This document shows, one piece after another, positions 52,325 to 61,545 of a DNA stretch of 64,000 nucleotides. The notes beneath the pieces are model-generated. The model was not told the origin of the DNA and did not search any database. It saw nothing but the letters and a program-made list of their open reading frames with translations. Source of the DNA: Bog-473 sp963817735 (lineage in GTDB: Bacteria > Actinomycetota > Acidimicrobiia > Acidimicrobiales > RAAP-2); assembly GCA_963817735.1 (NCBI GenBank), contig CAWFPP010000003.1:186001-250000 (forward strand), given 5' to 3'. A program made the translations under genes and the position numbers. The first letter of the stretch is position 1; each line of letters starts with the position of its first letter.

Positions 52325-53014
52325 GTGAGCGACGATGTTGCCACGGATCAGGGCCGGGACGGCCGCGCCGAAATCCGGCGGCGGCGCGTCGCCCTGGCCG
52401 GGCACGGCGGGGACGCCACCCTGGCCAGGCGTGGACTGGCCGACCCCGACCCGGGCGTCCGGGCGACGGCGCTCGGCGCGTTGGCCCGGCTGGGCACGCT
52501 GACAGCCGCCGATGTGGAGGGCGCGCTGGCCGACGGCCCGCCCGTGGTGCGACGGCGTGCCGTCGAGGTGGCGCTGGCCGCCCGTGGCCGTGGCGCACGC
52601 TCGTCGCTGCCACGTGCCGTGGCCGACGCGCTCGGCGATCCGGACCCGCTCGTCGTGGTCAACGCGGCCTGGTTTCTGGCCGAACGGCGGGCGCGGGCCG
52701 CCGTGCCACCGCTGGTCGCCACCGCGACCGGGCACCACGACGCTCGCTGCCGCGAGGCCGCGGTGGCCGCGCTGGGAGCCCTCGGAGAACCCGACGGCCT
52801 GCCGGCGGTGCTCGGCGCGTTGGAGGACACCCCGAGCGTGCGCCGGCGCGCCACGGTGGCGCTGGCCGGCTTCGACGACCCGCGGGTGACGCCGGCGCTG
52901 CGCGCCGCGGCCCAGGATCGCGACTGGCAGGTGCGCCAGGCCGCCGACGAGTTGCTCGGCGAGCCCGCGGGCGCCGATGCGGGGCGTCCCCGTGGGTCAG
53001 GCGGGCGCGAGTAG
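52325..53014 (+). CDS. HEAT-repeat protein
   Basis: 229 residues built of about six HEAT-like repeats (GLADPDPGVRATALGALARL, ALGDPDPLVVVNAAWFLAER, REAAVAALGALGEPDGLPAV and others), each of ~30 residues with the usual Asp-Pro turn. This makes an alpha-solenoid for protein binding. GTG at 52325 is the likely start, with little or no leader. It ends one base before the stop of the convergent mreB gene. Similar solenoids occur as phycocyanobilin-lyase-like or adaptor proteins; no enzymatic role can be assigned. Confidence 0.7.
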   Translation: MSDDVATDQGRDGRAEIRRRRVALAGHGGDATLARRGLADPDPGVRATALGALARLGTLTAADVEGALADGPPVVRRRAVEVALAARGRGARSSLPRAVADALGDPDPLVVVNAAWFLAERRARAAVPPLVATATGHHDARCREAAVAALGALGEPDGLPAVLGALEDTPSVRRRATVALAGFDDPRVTPALRAAAQDRDWQVRQAADELLGEPAGADAGRPRGSGGRE

Positions 53015-54016
53015 CTAGTCCTCGTCGGTGAAGAGGCGCTTCAACTTGTCGAAGGACTCGAGACAGACGCCGGCCCCCTGGACCACGCACTCGAGGGGCG
53101 TGTCGACGAGGTGCACCTGCACTGCGGTGGCGTCGGCCAGGCGCTGCGTCATGCCGCGCAGCAATGCGCCACCGCCGGTGAGATGGATGCCCTGGAAGAT
53201 GATGTCCTGCGCCAGCTCGGGCGGGGCCTCGCCGAGGCACTCGGCGGCGGCGGCCACGATGGAGGCCACATTGTCCTCGAGTGCGCCGCGCACCTCGAGC
53301 GGCGAGAGCACGACCGTCTTGGGCATGCCGGTCGCCACCTCCCGCCCGCGGATCTCGGCCTGTTGCTCGCCCTCGTGGGGGGCGGCCGAGCCGATGGCAA
53401 GCTTCACCGCCTCCGCCGTGCGCTCGCCGACGGCCACGCCGTAGCGATGGCGGACGTAGTTCTGAATGGACGCGTCGAAGTCGAAGCCCCCGCAGCGCAG
53501 CGCCTGCACGGCGACGACGCCGCCGAGCGAGATCACGGCCATCTCGGCCGTGCCACCACCGACGTCGACGACCATGTTGCCGACCGGCTCGTGGATGGGC
53601 AGCCCCGCCCCGATGGCCGCGGCCATCGGCTGCTCGATGAGGAAGCTGGCCGACGCGCCGGCCCGCCGCGCCGCCTCCTTGACCGCCCGCCGCTCCACGG
53701 CGGTGATGGCCGAGGGGACGCAGATCAGGACCTTGGGCCGGTTGAGACGGCCGACGCCCACCCGCCGCAGCAGCACGCTCAACATGCGCTCGGTCACCTC
53801 GAAGTCGGTGATGGCGCCGCCGCGCAGCGGCCGCTCGGCCACGATGTACCCCGGGGTCCGGCCGATCATCTGCCAGGCGTCGGTGCCGATGGCGAGCACC
53901 TCGCGGCTGCGTGAATCGAGCGCGACCACGGTCGGTTCGTTCAGCACCAGGCCCTTCCCCTTGGCGTAGACGAGCGTGTTGGCCGTCCCGAGATCGATGG
54001 CCAGGTCGCGCGACAT
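53015..54016 (-). CDS. mreB: Rod-shape determining actin homologue MreB
   Basis: 333 residues. Phosphate 1 is AIDLGTANTLVYAKGKGLVL, phosphate 2 is NMVVDVGGGTAEMAVISLGG, and the adenosine motif is IHLTGGGALLRGM; VLICVPSAITAVERRAVKEA is also canonical. It polymerises with ATP under the membrane to guide lateral wall synthesis. No mreC, mreD or rodA follows, unlike the usual mre operon, so it may be one of several MreB paralogues. It converges with the HEAT gene and diverges from the HtrA-like gene. Confidence 0.93.
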   Translation of the reverse strand: MSRDLAIDLGTANTLVYAKGKGLVLNEPTVVALDSRSREVLAIGTDAWQMIGRTPGYIVAERPLRGGAITDFEVTERMLSVLLRRVGVGRLNRPKVLICVPSAITAVERRAVKEAARRAGASASFLIEQPMAAAIGAGLPIHEPVGNMVVDVGGGTAEMAVISLGGVVAVQALRCGGFDFDASIQNYVRHRYGVAVGERTAEAVKLAIGSAAPHEGEQQAEIRGREVATGMPKTVVLSPLEVRGALEDNVASIVAAAAECLGEAPPELAQDIIFQGIHLTGGGALLRGMTQRLADATAVQVHLVDTPLECVVQGAGVCLESFDKLKRLFTDED

Positions 54017-54086
54017 GCGGCCTCATGGTACGGCCGGGCGGTCGGCCGACGGCACTTTCATGGTCTTTCTCGGTATCGTCGCCCAG

Positions 54087-55304
54087 GTGAGTGACACGCC
54101 CGAGGAGCCGGAGGACGGCACGCCGGGCCCAGGTGAGGCCCGGGGAAGCAGCGCGGACGGGCCCGATTCGCCCCAGCGCGGCTGGATCGACCCCGACGAC
54201 CGGCTCTGGCGCCACCCCAGCGAGCTCGCCGTCCCGGGTCCCCCACCGGACCCGCCGGTTCAGCTGGACCCCCCACCGCACCACAACTACCGGAGCGCCG
54301 TCATGGTCCTGGTGGGCGTGGGCGCCGTCATGGCGGTGGCCGCTTGGGTGATCGTGCTGCTCTCCCCGGCTTCGGATCACCCGCTCGAGTCGGCCACCCA
54401 GGACACCGCGGCGAGCGGGCCTCTCACCACGTTGGCCGGGGCGCAGAACGCGCTGCCGGCGGTGGCCGAAGCCGCCGGGCACTCCATGGTCGAGCTGCAG
54501 GCGACGACCAGCCACGGCACCGTGGTGCTGGTGGGCGTCGCCGTCGCCGAGGGTGGCCTCGTCGCCACGACCGCGGATCTCCTCGGCGGCCTCCGCCGCA
54601 TCGACATGGTCGGCCCCGGGGGCACGCTGCAGGCGGCCTCGGTGGTGGCCACCGACAAGGCGTCCGACGTGGCGCTGGTCGACGTGCCCAAGGACCTGCC
54701 CGTCGCGCCTTTCGCCGACGACACGAGCCTGCAGACCGGGGCTCCCGACCTCGCCCTGACCTTCGTGCCCGCCGGCGGCAATGCCATCGCGCTGCACTGC
54801 ACGCAGGGAGCAGTGGCGGGCGTCGGTGGGGCCATCGCCAGCGGGCCGGCCTCGACCATGCCGTCGATCACCTCGTCCCCCGTCGCGCCGTCGCTCATCG
54901 CGGGCGAGCCGCTGCTGAGCGCGGACGGGTCGGTACTCGGCATCCTCTACGACGCGGACCCGGGCACATCCCCCGCCACCTTCCTCCCGAGCGGCCTCGT
55001 CCTGGGCGTGGCCGACGACCTGCGCTCCCAGAACCGGGTGGTCCACGGTTGGCTGGGGGTGCAGGGCACCGACGCGCCCGGTGGCGCCGGCGCCTCGGTG
55101 GCCGCGGTGCAGTCCGGTGGACCGGCCTCGGGCCGCCTGCAGGTGGGCCAGCTCATCGTGGCCGTGAACTCCACGCCCGTGCACTCCATGGCCGAGCTGC
55201 GGGCCCTCCTCTACGTGTTGCCGCCGGGGGCCGCCGTCACCCTCTCGGTCCAGCAGCCGGCTGGGACCAAAGTCGTGGACGTCACCCTCGGCACGTCCTC
55301 ATAG
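54087..55304 (+). CDS. Membrane-anchored HtrA/DegP-like protein without catalytic triad
   Basis: 405 residues. A Pro/Asp-rich cytoplasmic N terminus (DRLWRHPSELAVPGPPPDPP) leads to one membrane helix (AVMVLVGVGAVMAVAAWVIV). The trypsin-like domain keeps strands such as VVATDKASDVALVDVPKDLP, but the usual GNSGGP reads AGEPLLSADG and no catalytic His is seen, so proteolysis is unlikely. A C-terminal PDZ domain (GRLQVGQLIVAVNSTPVHSM) follows. GTG at 54087 is the probable start; an ATG at 54060 is an alternative. It may bind peptides or act as a regulator. Confidence 0.75.
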   Translation: MSDTPEEPEDGTPGPGEARGSSADGPDSPQRGWIDPDDRLWRHPSELAVPGPPPDPPVQLDPPPHHNYRSAVMVLVGVGAVMAVAAWVIVLLSPASDHPLESATQDTAASGPLTTLAGAQNALPAVAEAAGHSMVELQATTSHGTVVLVGVAVAEGGLVATTADLLGGLRRIDMVGPGGTLQAASVVATDKASDVALVDVPKDLPVAPFADDTSLQTGAPDLALTFVPAGGNAIALHCTQGAVAGVGGAIASGPASTMPSITSSPVAPSLIAGEPLLSADGSVLGILYDADPGTSPATFLPSGLVLGVADDLRSQNRVVHGWLGVQGTDAPGGAGASVAAVQSGGPASGRLQVGQLIVAVNSTPVHSMAELRALLYVLPPGAAVTLSVQQPAGTKVVDVTLGTSS

Positions 55305-55313
55305 GCTGCAAAG

Positions 55314-56519
55314 GTGAGCATGTTCGGTTCCGGCGACCCCGACAATCCGATGGGGGGCCTCCTCGGCGACCTGATGAAGGTCATCGGCTCGGGGTCGGGG
55401 TCCGCCGACAGCTGGTTCGAGGCGGCCCGCGCGCTGGCCTTCGGCGTGGCCACCGACGGTGGTGAGGACGAGAACCCCGACCCGCTGGTGCGTATCGCCT
55501 TCGAGGACCTGGCCCGTGTGGCCGAGATGCACGTGGTCGAGGCCACCGGGATCGGCCCCGCCTCCGCGGCCGGCGGCGTCTCCTTCGAGACCGTCGGGCC
55601 GGGACAGTGGAGCTTCCGCGTCCTTGAGGCCTACCGGCCCGTCCTCAAAGCCATGGTCGAGGCACAGCAACAGGGCGCGGCCGCCGTGCCGACGTCGATG
55701 GACCTGAGCGAACTCGACCCCGACTCGGCGGGCGGCCTCAGCGGGTTGCTCGGTCAGTTCGCCCTGACGCTGGGCCCCGTGTTCTTAGGCATGCAGTTCG
55801 GTTCCGCTGCGGGCCACCTGGCTCGCCGGGCCTTCGGCCAGTACGCCCTGCCGCTGCCCTGGCCCGCCTCGTCGACCCTCTTGCTGGTGCCCGGCAACGT
55901 GAGCCGGTTCGCCGACGACTGGAGCCTTCCCCTGCAGGAGGTCCAGCTCTGGGTCTGCCTGCGCGAGCTCACCATGCACGCCGTGCTGACCCGGCCCGGC
56001 GTGCGCTCCTCTCTCACGACACTGCTGGGCGACGCGTCGGCGCACGCCGCGGCGGCGCAGCGCTCCATCGTGGAGCGACTCGGTGAAGGGCTGGGCGACC
56101 AGGCCTCCCTGGAGGAGGCGCTGGGCGATCCCGAAGCCCTGCTGTCGGAACTCATCAGCCCCGAGCAGCGCAACATCTCGGCGGCGCTCACGGCGCAGAC
56201 CACCGCCATCGGCGCCTACGTGGACCACATCACCGCCGGCATCGCCGAGACCCTCACGTCGTCGCCCTCGGCCTTGCGCGAGGCCTGGTATCGCTACCGG
56301 ATCGAGGAAGGCAAGGGCGAGCAGGCTTTCGCAGGCCTGTTCGGCCTCAACGTCGGCCAGGAAGAGGTCGACCGTGGGCGCGCCTTCGTGACCGGCGTCC
56401 TGGAACGGGCCGACGAGCGCGCGCTCACCCGCCTCTGGTCCGACGAGCTCGACCTGCCCACCCCCGCCGAGGTGGACGCGCCCGGGTTGTGGCTCGCCCG
56501 TATCGGACTGTTGGACTGA
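55314..56519 (+). CDS. DUF2342 (zincin-like / F420-associated) family protein
   Basis: 401 residues. AFGVATDGGEDENPDPLVRI, GQFALTLGPVFLGMQFGSAA, LLLVPGNVSRFADDWSLP and LWVCLRELTMHAVLTRPGV are typical of the DUF2342 'putative hydrolase' family of actinobacteria. The helix with RELTMH (residues 217-222) is where a metal site has been proposed, but no complete HExxH motif is present. The GTG start lies nine bases after the HtrA-like stop, so the two are probably co-transcribed. Function not established. Confidence 0.82.
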   Translation: MSMFGSGDPDNPMGGLLGDLMKVIGSGSGSADSWFEAARALAFGVATDGGEDENPDPLVRIAFEDLARVAEMHVVEATGIGPASAAGGVSFETVGPGQWSFRVLEAYRPVLKAMVEAQQQGAAAVPTSMDLSELDPDSAGGLSGLLGQFALTLGPVFLGMQFGSAAGHLARRAFGQYALPLPWPASSTLLLVPGNVSRFADDWSLPLQEVQLWVCLRELTMHAVLTRPGVRSSLTTLLGDASAHAAAAQRSIVERLGEGLGDQASLEEALGDPEALLSELISPEQRNISAALTAQTTAIGAYVDHITAGIAETLTSSPSALREAWYRYRIEEGKGEQAFAGLFGLNVGQEEVDRGRAFVTGVLERADERALTRLWSDELDLPTPAEVDAPGLWLARIGLLD

Positions 56520-56619
56520 ACGCGTCCCGGCGCGTCCGAGGCGACATCGCCCGCGGACCCGCCGTTCGCCAAGTGACGCGTCAGCCCACCGACCGTTTCA
56601 GCTGACTGGTTCCGCCGAC

Positions 56620-57000
56620 TCAGCCGACGAGTGCGAGCGTACGGTGCAAGCGGCCGCGCGGGGCCGGGGCGCAACGAACCGGGGCCGCCACTCGGGCGCC
56701 GCAGCTCTCGAGCTCGAAGCGGGTGAACGCCGTGGTGACGCGCCCTCCGAGCAGCAGTGCCTCGATCGTGCTGTCCCACTCCGGCGCGATGGCGTAGACG
56801 AACTCCGCCATGGCCTCGTCGTAGCGGATCGTCGTCAGCAGGTCGACGAGGTCGAACAGGTGCTCGGCCTCGCCCGCCTCGGGCTGGCCCGCCGGCGTCA
56901 GCGTGCGCACGAGCGCCGCCTCGTCCTCGCTCAGCTCGCCGACCAATTCCCCCACGTTCCGCACCATTGCCATCTGGTCCCTGGTGTCCGTGTCTCCCAC
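56620..57000 (-). CDS. Small hypothetical protein
   Basis: 126 residues, soluble. NVGELVGELSEDEAALVRTL and EAEHLFDLVDLLTTIRYDEA suggest an all-helical acidic domain; the C terminus is basic and Pro-rich. A strong GGAGGGGGAG lies just before the GTG at 57000, which decides the start. I do not recognise the family. It lies downstream of another small gene (57171-57464) on the same strand, opposite to its large neighbours. Confidence 0.5.
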   Translation of the reverse strand: MGDTDTRDQMAMVRNVGELVGELSEDEAALVRTLTPAGQPEAGEAEHLFDLVDLLTTIRYDEAMAEFVYAIAPEWDSTIEALLLGGRVTTAFTRFELESCGARVAAPVRCAPAPRGRLHRTLALVG

Positions 57001-57170
57001 GTTTTCTCCCCCTCCGGGCGGACTCTGCGTCCGCAACGTTTCAACAACAACGGCGCAATGGTTTCACTCCGAAGGTGTCGCCCGGTGGCCCGTGGGGGGC
57101 AGCTTGGGTGCAGGGAATTCCGGGCCGGAGGGGACGGGCCGGACGGACCGGCGCAGGCCCGGCCGCCGGC

Positions 57171-57464
57171 TCAGGCCTCGGCTTCCTCGCCCCAGTCGAG
57201 CACCCACTCGAGCGCCAGTTGCTCGCGCTCGGCGTCGCGCACGACGCGCTCGCTGTTGCGCCGGAACTGGGGGTCGTGCGGGGGGAGGAGCACCAGGCGG
57301 GCCAGGACCCGGTCCCTGAACTGGTCGATCACCTCGGGCGGGCCGTAGTCCGACTGGACCTCCCAATGGGGGGCCACGGGGCCGAGATAGACGACGCGCA
57401 CGTGCCCGATCGGCTCGACCGGCTCACCTTCTTCTACGGCTTCTTCCTCGGTGTCCGGGGACAT
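57171..57464 (-). CDS. Small acidic hypothetical protein
   Basis: 97 residues. AGGAGG precedes the ATG at 57464. HVRVVYLGPVAPHWEVQSDY and PPEVIDQFRDRVLARLVLLP, then PPHDPQFRRNSERVVRDAER, look like a compact alpha/beta protein with a strongly acidic N terminus. I know similar short actinobacterial proteins but no function. It is divergent from the whiB gene at 57634. Confidence 0.6.
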   Translation of the reverse strand: MSPDTEEEAVEEGEPVEPIGHVRVVYLGPVAPHWEVQSDYGPPEVIDQFRDRVLARLVLLPPHDPQFRRNSERVVRDAEREQLALEWVLDWGEEAEA

Positions 57465-57633
57465 GGCACCTCCTGGCATGGGCGATCCGGGCCAGCGTAG
57501 CCCGGGTGGCGGAGCGACATTCTCCCTGGTAGAACGCGTATCTGCCCCGGGATTCTTAGGAACTTCCTATGCCAATAACCTGGCTCTGAACTGGGTGCTC
57601 CCGTAAAATGATGCGTGATAAGGGAGCCGATCA

Positions 57634-57879
57634 ATGAATACCGACTGGATGGCCGGGGGGAAGTGCAAAGAAGTTGCACCCGATGTCTTCTTTCCCAGTG
57701 ACGGCATGGGCGTGCTCGTGGCGCAGCGGATCTGTGCCGAGTGCCCCGTCTCCGAGGCCTGCCTCGAGTACGCGCTCGAGCACCACATCGACCACGGGGT
57801 CTGGGGTGGCGCCTCCGAGCGTGAGCGCCGTCGCATTCTGCGCCGCCGCCGCCTCTCACACGCGGTCGTCGCCAAGTAG
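57634..57879 (+). CDS. WhiB-family iron-sulfur transcription factor
   Basis: 81 residues. The four [4Fe-4S] ligands are Cys11, Cys34, Cys37 and Cys43 (C-x22-C-x2-C-x5-C), followed by the G(V/I)WGG turn (HGVWGGASERERRR) and a basic C-terminal tail for DNA contact. Its compact form recalls WhiB1/WhmD-like members. AAGGGAG precedes the ATG. WhiB proteins bind the primary sigma factor region 4 and respond to redox or NO. Confidence 0.93.
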   Translation: MNTDWMAGGKCKEVAPDVFFPSDGMGVLVAQRICAECPVSEACLEYALEHHIDHGVWGGASERERRRILRRRRLSHAVVAK

Positions 57880-57974
57880 CCCCTGACTCCCGACAGGCAC
57901 CGGCCGGCGGGCGTCGCCGGCGGGCCTGCGGTCGACCGGCGGGCCATCGTGCCGGCGTGCCACGCTGACCCTCC

Positions 57975-58856
57975 ATGATGTCGGTGAGGCCGGAGCTCCT
58001 CGAGAGCGTGGTCAATGTCAGCGAGGGACGCGACGGGGCGGTGCTCGACCACCTGGCCGCCGCCGCCGGGGTCGCGCTGCTCGACCAGCATCGCGACGCT
58101 GACCACAACCGGACGGTCTTCACCCTGGCCGGGCCACCCGACCTGGTAGCTGAGGCCTCCCGCGCCCTGGCCGTCGCCACCCTGAGCGCCCTCGACCTGC
58201 GGCACCACACCGGAGCGCACCCCCGGCTCGGCGTGCTCGACGTGGTGCCCTTCGTCCCGTACCGACCCGGCGGCCCGGCGCCCGAGGACCTCACCGAAGC
58301 GGTCGCCCAGCGCGACCGCTTCGCCCGGTGGCTGGGCGAGGAGATGGGGGTGCCGAGCTTCCTCTACGGGCCGCTGCCCGGCGGCCGGAACCGGACCCTC
58401 CCCGACGTCCGGCGCCTGGCCTTCGGGCCCCCGCCCGACGGGCTGACCCCCGACCACGGCCCGGCCGGGGCCGACCCCCGGCACGGCGCCACCGCGGTCG
58501 GAGCCCGCCGGGTGCTGGTGGCCTACAACGTCTGGGTCTCCCCGGTCGAGGTGGCCCGCCGCGTGGCTCCGCTGGTGCGGTGCGCCGAGGTGCGGGCGTT
58601 GGGCCTGGCCGTCGGGGCACGGGCCCAGGTCTCGTGCAACCTGGTCGACCCGGACCGATTCGGTCCCGCCCGGCTCTACGACGCGGTGGTCGCCCTGGTC
58701 GCCCGGCACGGAGGCCGGGTCGAAGGGGGCGAGCTGGTGGGGCTCATCCCCGAGGCCGTCCTCTCCGGCGTGCCCCGGGAGCGCCGGGCCGAGCTCGGTC
58801 TCTCGCCGGATGCGACGGTCGAGTCCCGGCTGTCGAGCGGAGAGCGCAAGGGCTAG
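57975..58856 (+). CDS. Formiminotransferase-like protein (glutamate formimidoyltransferase N-domain family)
   Basis: 293 residues. LLESVVNVSEGRD, LLDQHRDADHNRTVFTLAGP and RHHTGAHPRLGVLDVVPFVP match the N-terminal formiminotransferase domain of FTCD, including the His that acts in catalysis. VLVAYNVWVSPVEVARRVAP covers the C-subdomain. The linked cyclodeaminase is missing, and no histidine-degradation genes are nearby, so the physiological substrate is uncertain. It stands alone on the plus strand. Confidence 0.8.
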   Translation: MMSVRPELLESVVNVSEGRDGAVLDHLAAAAGVALLDQHRDADHNRTVFTLAGPPDLVAEASRALAVATLSALDLRHHTGAHPRLGVLDVVPFVPYRPGGPAPEDLTEAVAQRDRFARWLGEEMGVPSFLYGPLPGGRNRTLPDVRRLAFGPPPDGLTPDHGPAGADPRHGATAVGARRVLVAYNVWVSPVEVARRVAPLVRCAEVRALGLAVGARAQVSCNLVDPDRFGPARLYDAVVALVARHGGRVEGGELVGLIPEAVLSGVPRERRAELGLSPDATVESRLSSGERKG

Positions 58857-58935
58857 CACCGCCGCGCCGGCGGCCTGCCACCCCCATCGTCGTGCCGGTC
58901 ACCGCGGCGCGACGCGCCGAAGGACGGGCGGCGGT

Positions 58936-59223
58936 TCAGGAGGCGCTGGCCACGTCCCGGCGGGCCAGGGCGCGGGCCCGGCGCAGGCGGCGGCGCTCCC
59001 GCTCGCTCATGCCGCCCCAGATGCCGAACTTCTCGCCGTTGGCCAAGGCGTACTCGAGGCAGTCTTCGCGCACGACGCACCCACGGCAGACCTCTTTGGC
59101 TTCCCGGGTGGACGCCCCGCGCTCCGGGAAGAACAGATCGGGATCGACCCCCATGCAGTTGGCTTGCAACTGCCAGCTTCGTTCTTGGCGACCGTAGAGC
59201 GTCGTGACTATGTCAACTGGCAC
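58936..59223 (-). CDS. WhiB-family transcription factor, WhiB2/WhmD-like
   Basis: 95 residues from GTG 59223. Ligands are Cys23, Cys46, Cys49 and Cys55, with FGIWGGMSERERRRLRRARA after them. SWQLQANCMGVDPDLFFPER is typical of the WhiB2/WhmD group that controls septation. AAGGGGGG precedes the GTG; an ATG at 59286 in frame would add 21 residues and cannot be excluded. The long untranslated or promoter region upstream (to 59512) is AT-rich around 59265-59290. Confidence 0.9.
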   Translation of the reverse strand: MPVDIVTTLYGRQERSWQLQANCMGVDPDLFFPERGASTREAKEVCRGCVVREDCLEYALANGEKFGIWGGMSERERRRLRRARALARRDVASAS

Positions 59224-59512
59224 TGGGTTCGCCCCCCTTCTCGCCTCAGGTGGCATTGGTGTAGTTACAGCGATGTAATGAGTCATCTTTCACCACGCAC
59301 CCCCCAGGCGCAAGGGGAAATTGGCCAGCCCAGGCACGAAATGTGCGCGGGGCACCCCGTGCCCGGGCGTCCATCGTGTGTGAAAACCCAGTTGAGAGCC
59401 TGTTTCAGGCCACTCTTTGCCGGAGCCCCGATTTTTCCGACGATTTCACCCGCCGGGCCCGAAAGTGGCCGAATTGGCCCCGGAACTGCCCCGATGGGGG
59501 TTCGCCGGCCGC

Positions 59513-61519
59513 CTATCCGGCGGGGCGCAGAACGCGGCGGTGCTGCAGGAAGTCCACGAGCACGTAGCCGCCCAACGCGTCGGGCGTCGTGTAGAAGGTG
59601 CGGCCGCCGTTGACCCGGGCGATCTGCTCCACGAAGGGGTAGTGGGTGCGCTGCAGGTCGAGGGCGAACGTGTTGATGACGATGCCGGCCCGGGTGCAGC
59701 GGATGACCTCGGCCATCGTCCGGCGCAGCGTCTCGGGGATCGGCGGGTAGTTGAACCACACCTCGCCGGCATCGTCGATGTGCGCCGTCGGCTCGCCGTC
59801 GGTCACCACGATGATCTGCTTGGTCCCGTGCTCGTGCGCCAGCATGCGGCGGGCCAGCGCCAGCGCGTGCTGCAGGTTGGTGCCGTAGACGTAGTCCCAC
59901 ATGGCCGTCGGCACCTCGTCGGGGCGTATCTCGCGGGCGATCTCCGAGAAGCCCACGATCCCGAGATAGTCGCGGGGGAACTTCGACGAGATGAGCGTCT
60001 GCAATGCCATGGCCATGCGCTTGGCCGGCACGAAGTTGTCGCGCATGGGCATCGACATGGAGAGGTCGACGGCCAGCACGGTGGCCGAGCGGCTCAGCGC
60101 CTCGACCTCGACCACCTCGAAGTCCTCGGGCTTGAGGCGCACGGGAACCCCCGACCCACCCCGGCGCACGGCGTTGTGCACGGTGGTCGAGAGGTGCAGG
60201 TTGAGCGGGTCGCCGTACTCGTAGGCCTTCGTCGTCTCCTCACGGTCGTGCCCGGTCCCGGTGCGCAGGGCCGAGTGGTCGCCGATGCGGTCCTTGTTGA
60301 TCTGGCCGAAGAGGTCGACCAGCGCCTTCTGGCCGAGGCGCCGCACGCCCTGGGGCGTCAGCTCGATGCGCCCGCCGTGCTGCTCGATCAGCCCGGCATC
60401 GGCCAGTGACTTGGTGAGGTTGGCCAGGCGGTCGAGCGCACGCGCCGCGTCCTCGCCCATGTGGTTCTTGACCTGATCGAGGTCGATCTCCCCCAGGGCC
60501 GCCGGGTTCGACGCCGACTGCAGCATCTCCTCTATGGAGTCGAGCTGGGACAGCTGGGAGGCCAGGTCGGTGGCCTGGTCGAAGCCCATCGGGCCTTCGC
60601 CGTTGAAGTTGTAGGACTGCTGCCAGCCGGCGTCGGGGAAGGCGCGCTGGAGGTTCTCCGCCATCCGCTCGACCTGCCAGCGCAGGTCCATGTCCTCGAG
60701 CAGCGTCTCCATGAGCTGGCTGAGCTGGGCCTGCTGCTCGGGGCTCATGGAATTCCACATCGCCTGGGCGGCGGCCATGCGCTGCGCCAGCTGCTCCAGC
60801 AGCTCGTCGAGGCTCTGCGGGTCGCCCGGGAACATGTCGCCGAACTGCGCCATGAACTCCTCGAAGCTCGGGTCGATCTCCTCGCCGTGCTCGCGCTGCT
60901 CGAGCATCCGGTTGAGGGCGTCGTAGGCGTCGCGCATGCGCTGCATCTGCTCGTCGCTCATGTTCGACATGGCTTCGGAGGCGCCCTCGAAGAACGTGTC
61001 GGCGATCTCGCGGCGGAGCTCTTCGACCAGCTCCTCGAAGCGCTCCCGGGCCTCGGAGGAGACGAACTCGTAGTGCTGCAGGCTGTTGATGCGGCCCGCC
61101 GGGTTGTCGGGCTGGAGGTCGAGGGCCATGCGGCGCTCGGTGGCCACGTCGTCGGTCACCTCGGCGCGGCGATCGTCGCCCGAGGCGTGGGCCTCCTCGA
61201 CCAGCTCGTCGATGGCGACCCGCTCGTCCTCCTCTATCTCGTCGAGCTGCCGGCTGATCTCGGCCATCCGACCGTCGGGATCGCCGGCGTTCTGGAGCTC
61301 GGCCCGGCGGCGGCGCAACTGGTCGAGCAGGTCGCGCAGACCCGGCACCTGCTCGCCGTCGGCGTTGCGGAAGCCGCTGCGCAACATCTGGCGCAGCGCG
61401 TCGTCGAGGTCACCCCCGGCCAGGAGGTCGTCGGTGAGGCCGGCCAGCAGGTCGTCGGGGTCGAGGTCGGCGAACTCCTGGGTGCCGTCCCATTCCGAGT
61501 AGTCGTAGCGAGCGCTCAT
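59513..61519 (-). CDS. VWA-domain protein paired with MoxR/ChlI-type AAA ATPase
   Basis: 668 residues. A long acidic, helical N-terminal part (Met/Gln-rich, coiled-coil-like, ~1-430) is followed by a von Willebrand A domain whose MIDAS motif reads VLAVDLSMSMPMRDNF (DxSxS), with IIVVTDGEPTAH as the later strand. This resembles magnesium-chelatase subunit D or CoxE-like proteins. It follows the AAA ATPase gene by 26 bases on the same strand. Such ATPase/VWA pairs act as metal-insertion or remodelling chaperones; the client is unknown. Confidence 0.82.
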   Translation of the reverse strand: MSARYDYSEWDGTQEFADLDPDDLLAGLTDDLLAGGDLDDALRQMLRSGFRNADGEQVPGLRDLLDQLRRRRAELQNAGDPDGRMAEISRQLDEIEEDERVAIDELVEEAHASGDDRRAEVTDDVATERRMALDLQPDNPAGRINSLQHYEFVSSEARERFEELVEELRREIADTFFEGASEAMSNMSDEQMQRMRDAYDALNRMLEQREHGEEIDPSFEEFMAQFGDMFPGDPQSLDELLEQLAQRMAAAQAMWNSMSPEQQAQLSQLMETLLEDMDLRWQVERMAENLQRAFPDAGWQQSYNFNGEGPMGFDQATDLASQLSQLDSIEEMLQSASNPAALGEIDLDQVKNHMGEDAARALDRLANLTKSLADAGLIEQHGGRIELTPQGVRRLGQKALVDLFGQINKDRIGDHSALRTGTGHDREETTKAYEYGDPLNLHLSTTVHNAVRRGGSGVPVRLKPEDFEVVEVEALSRSATVLAVDLSMSMPMRDNFVPAKRMAMALQTLISSKFPRDYLGIVGFSEIAREIRPDEVPTAMWDYVYGTNLQHALALARRMLAHEHGTKQIIVVTDGEPTAHIDDAGEVWFNYPPIPETLRRTMAEVIRCTRAGIVINTFALDLQRTHYPFVEQIARVNGGRTFYTTPDALGGYVLVDFLQHRRVLRPAG

Positions 61520-61545
61520 GGCCGTCCCGTGTCCTCTCCGCCGGC

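Noticed and set aside
52659..55184. 841-codon minus-strand ORF
   Set aside because: It overlaps the HEAT, mreB and HtrA-like genes in other frames and has no domain; a shadow frame.
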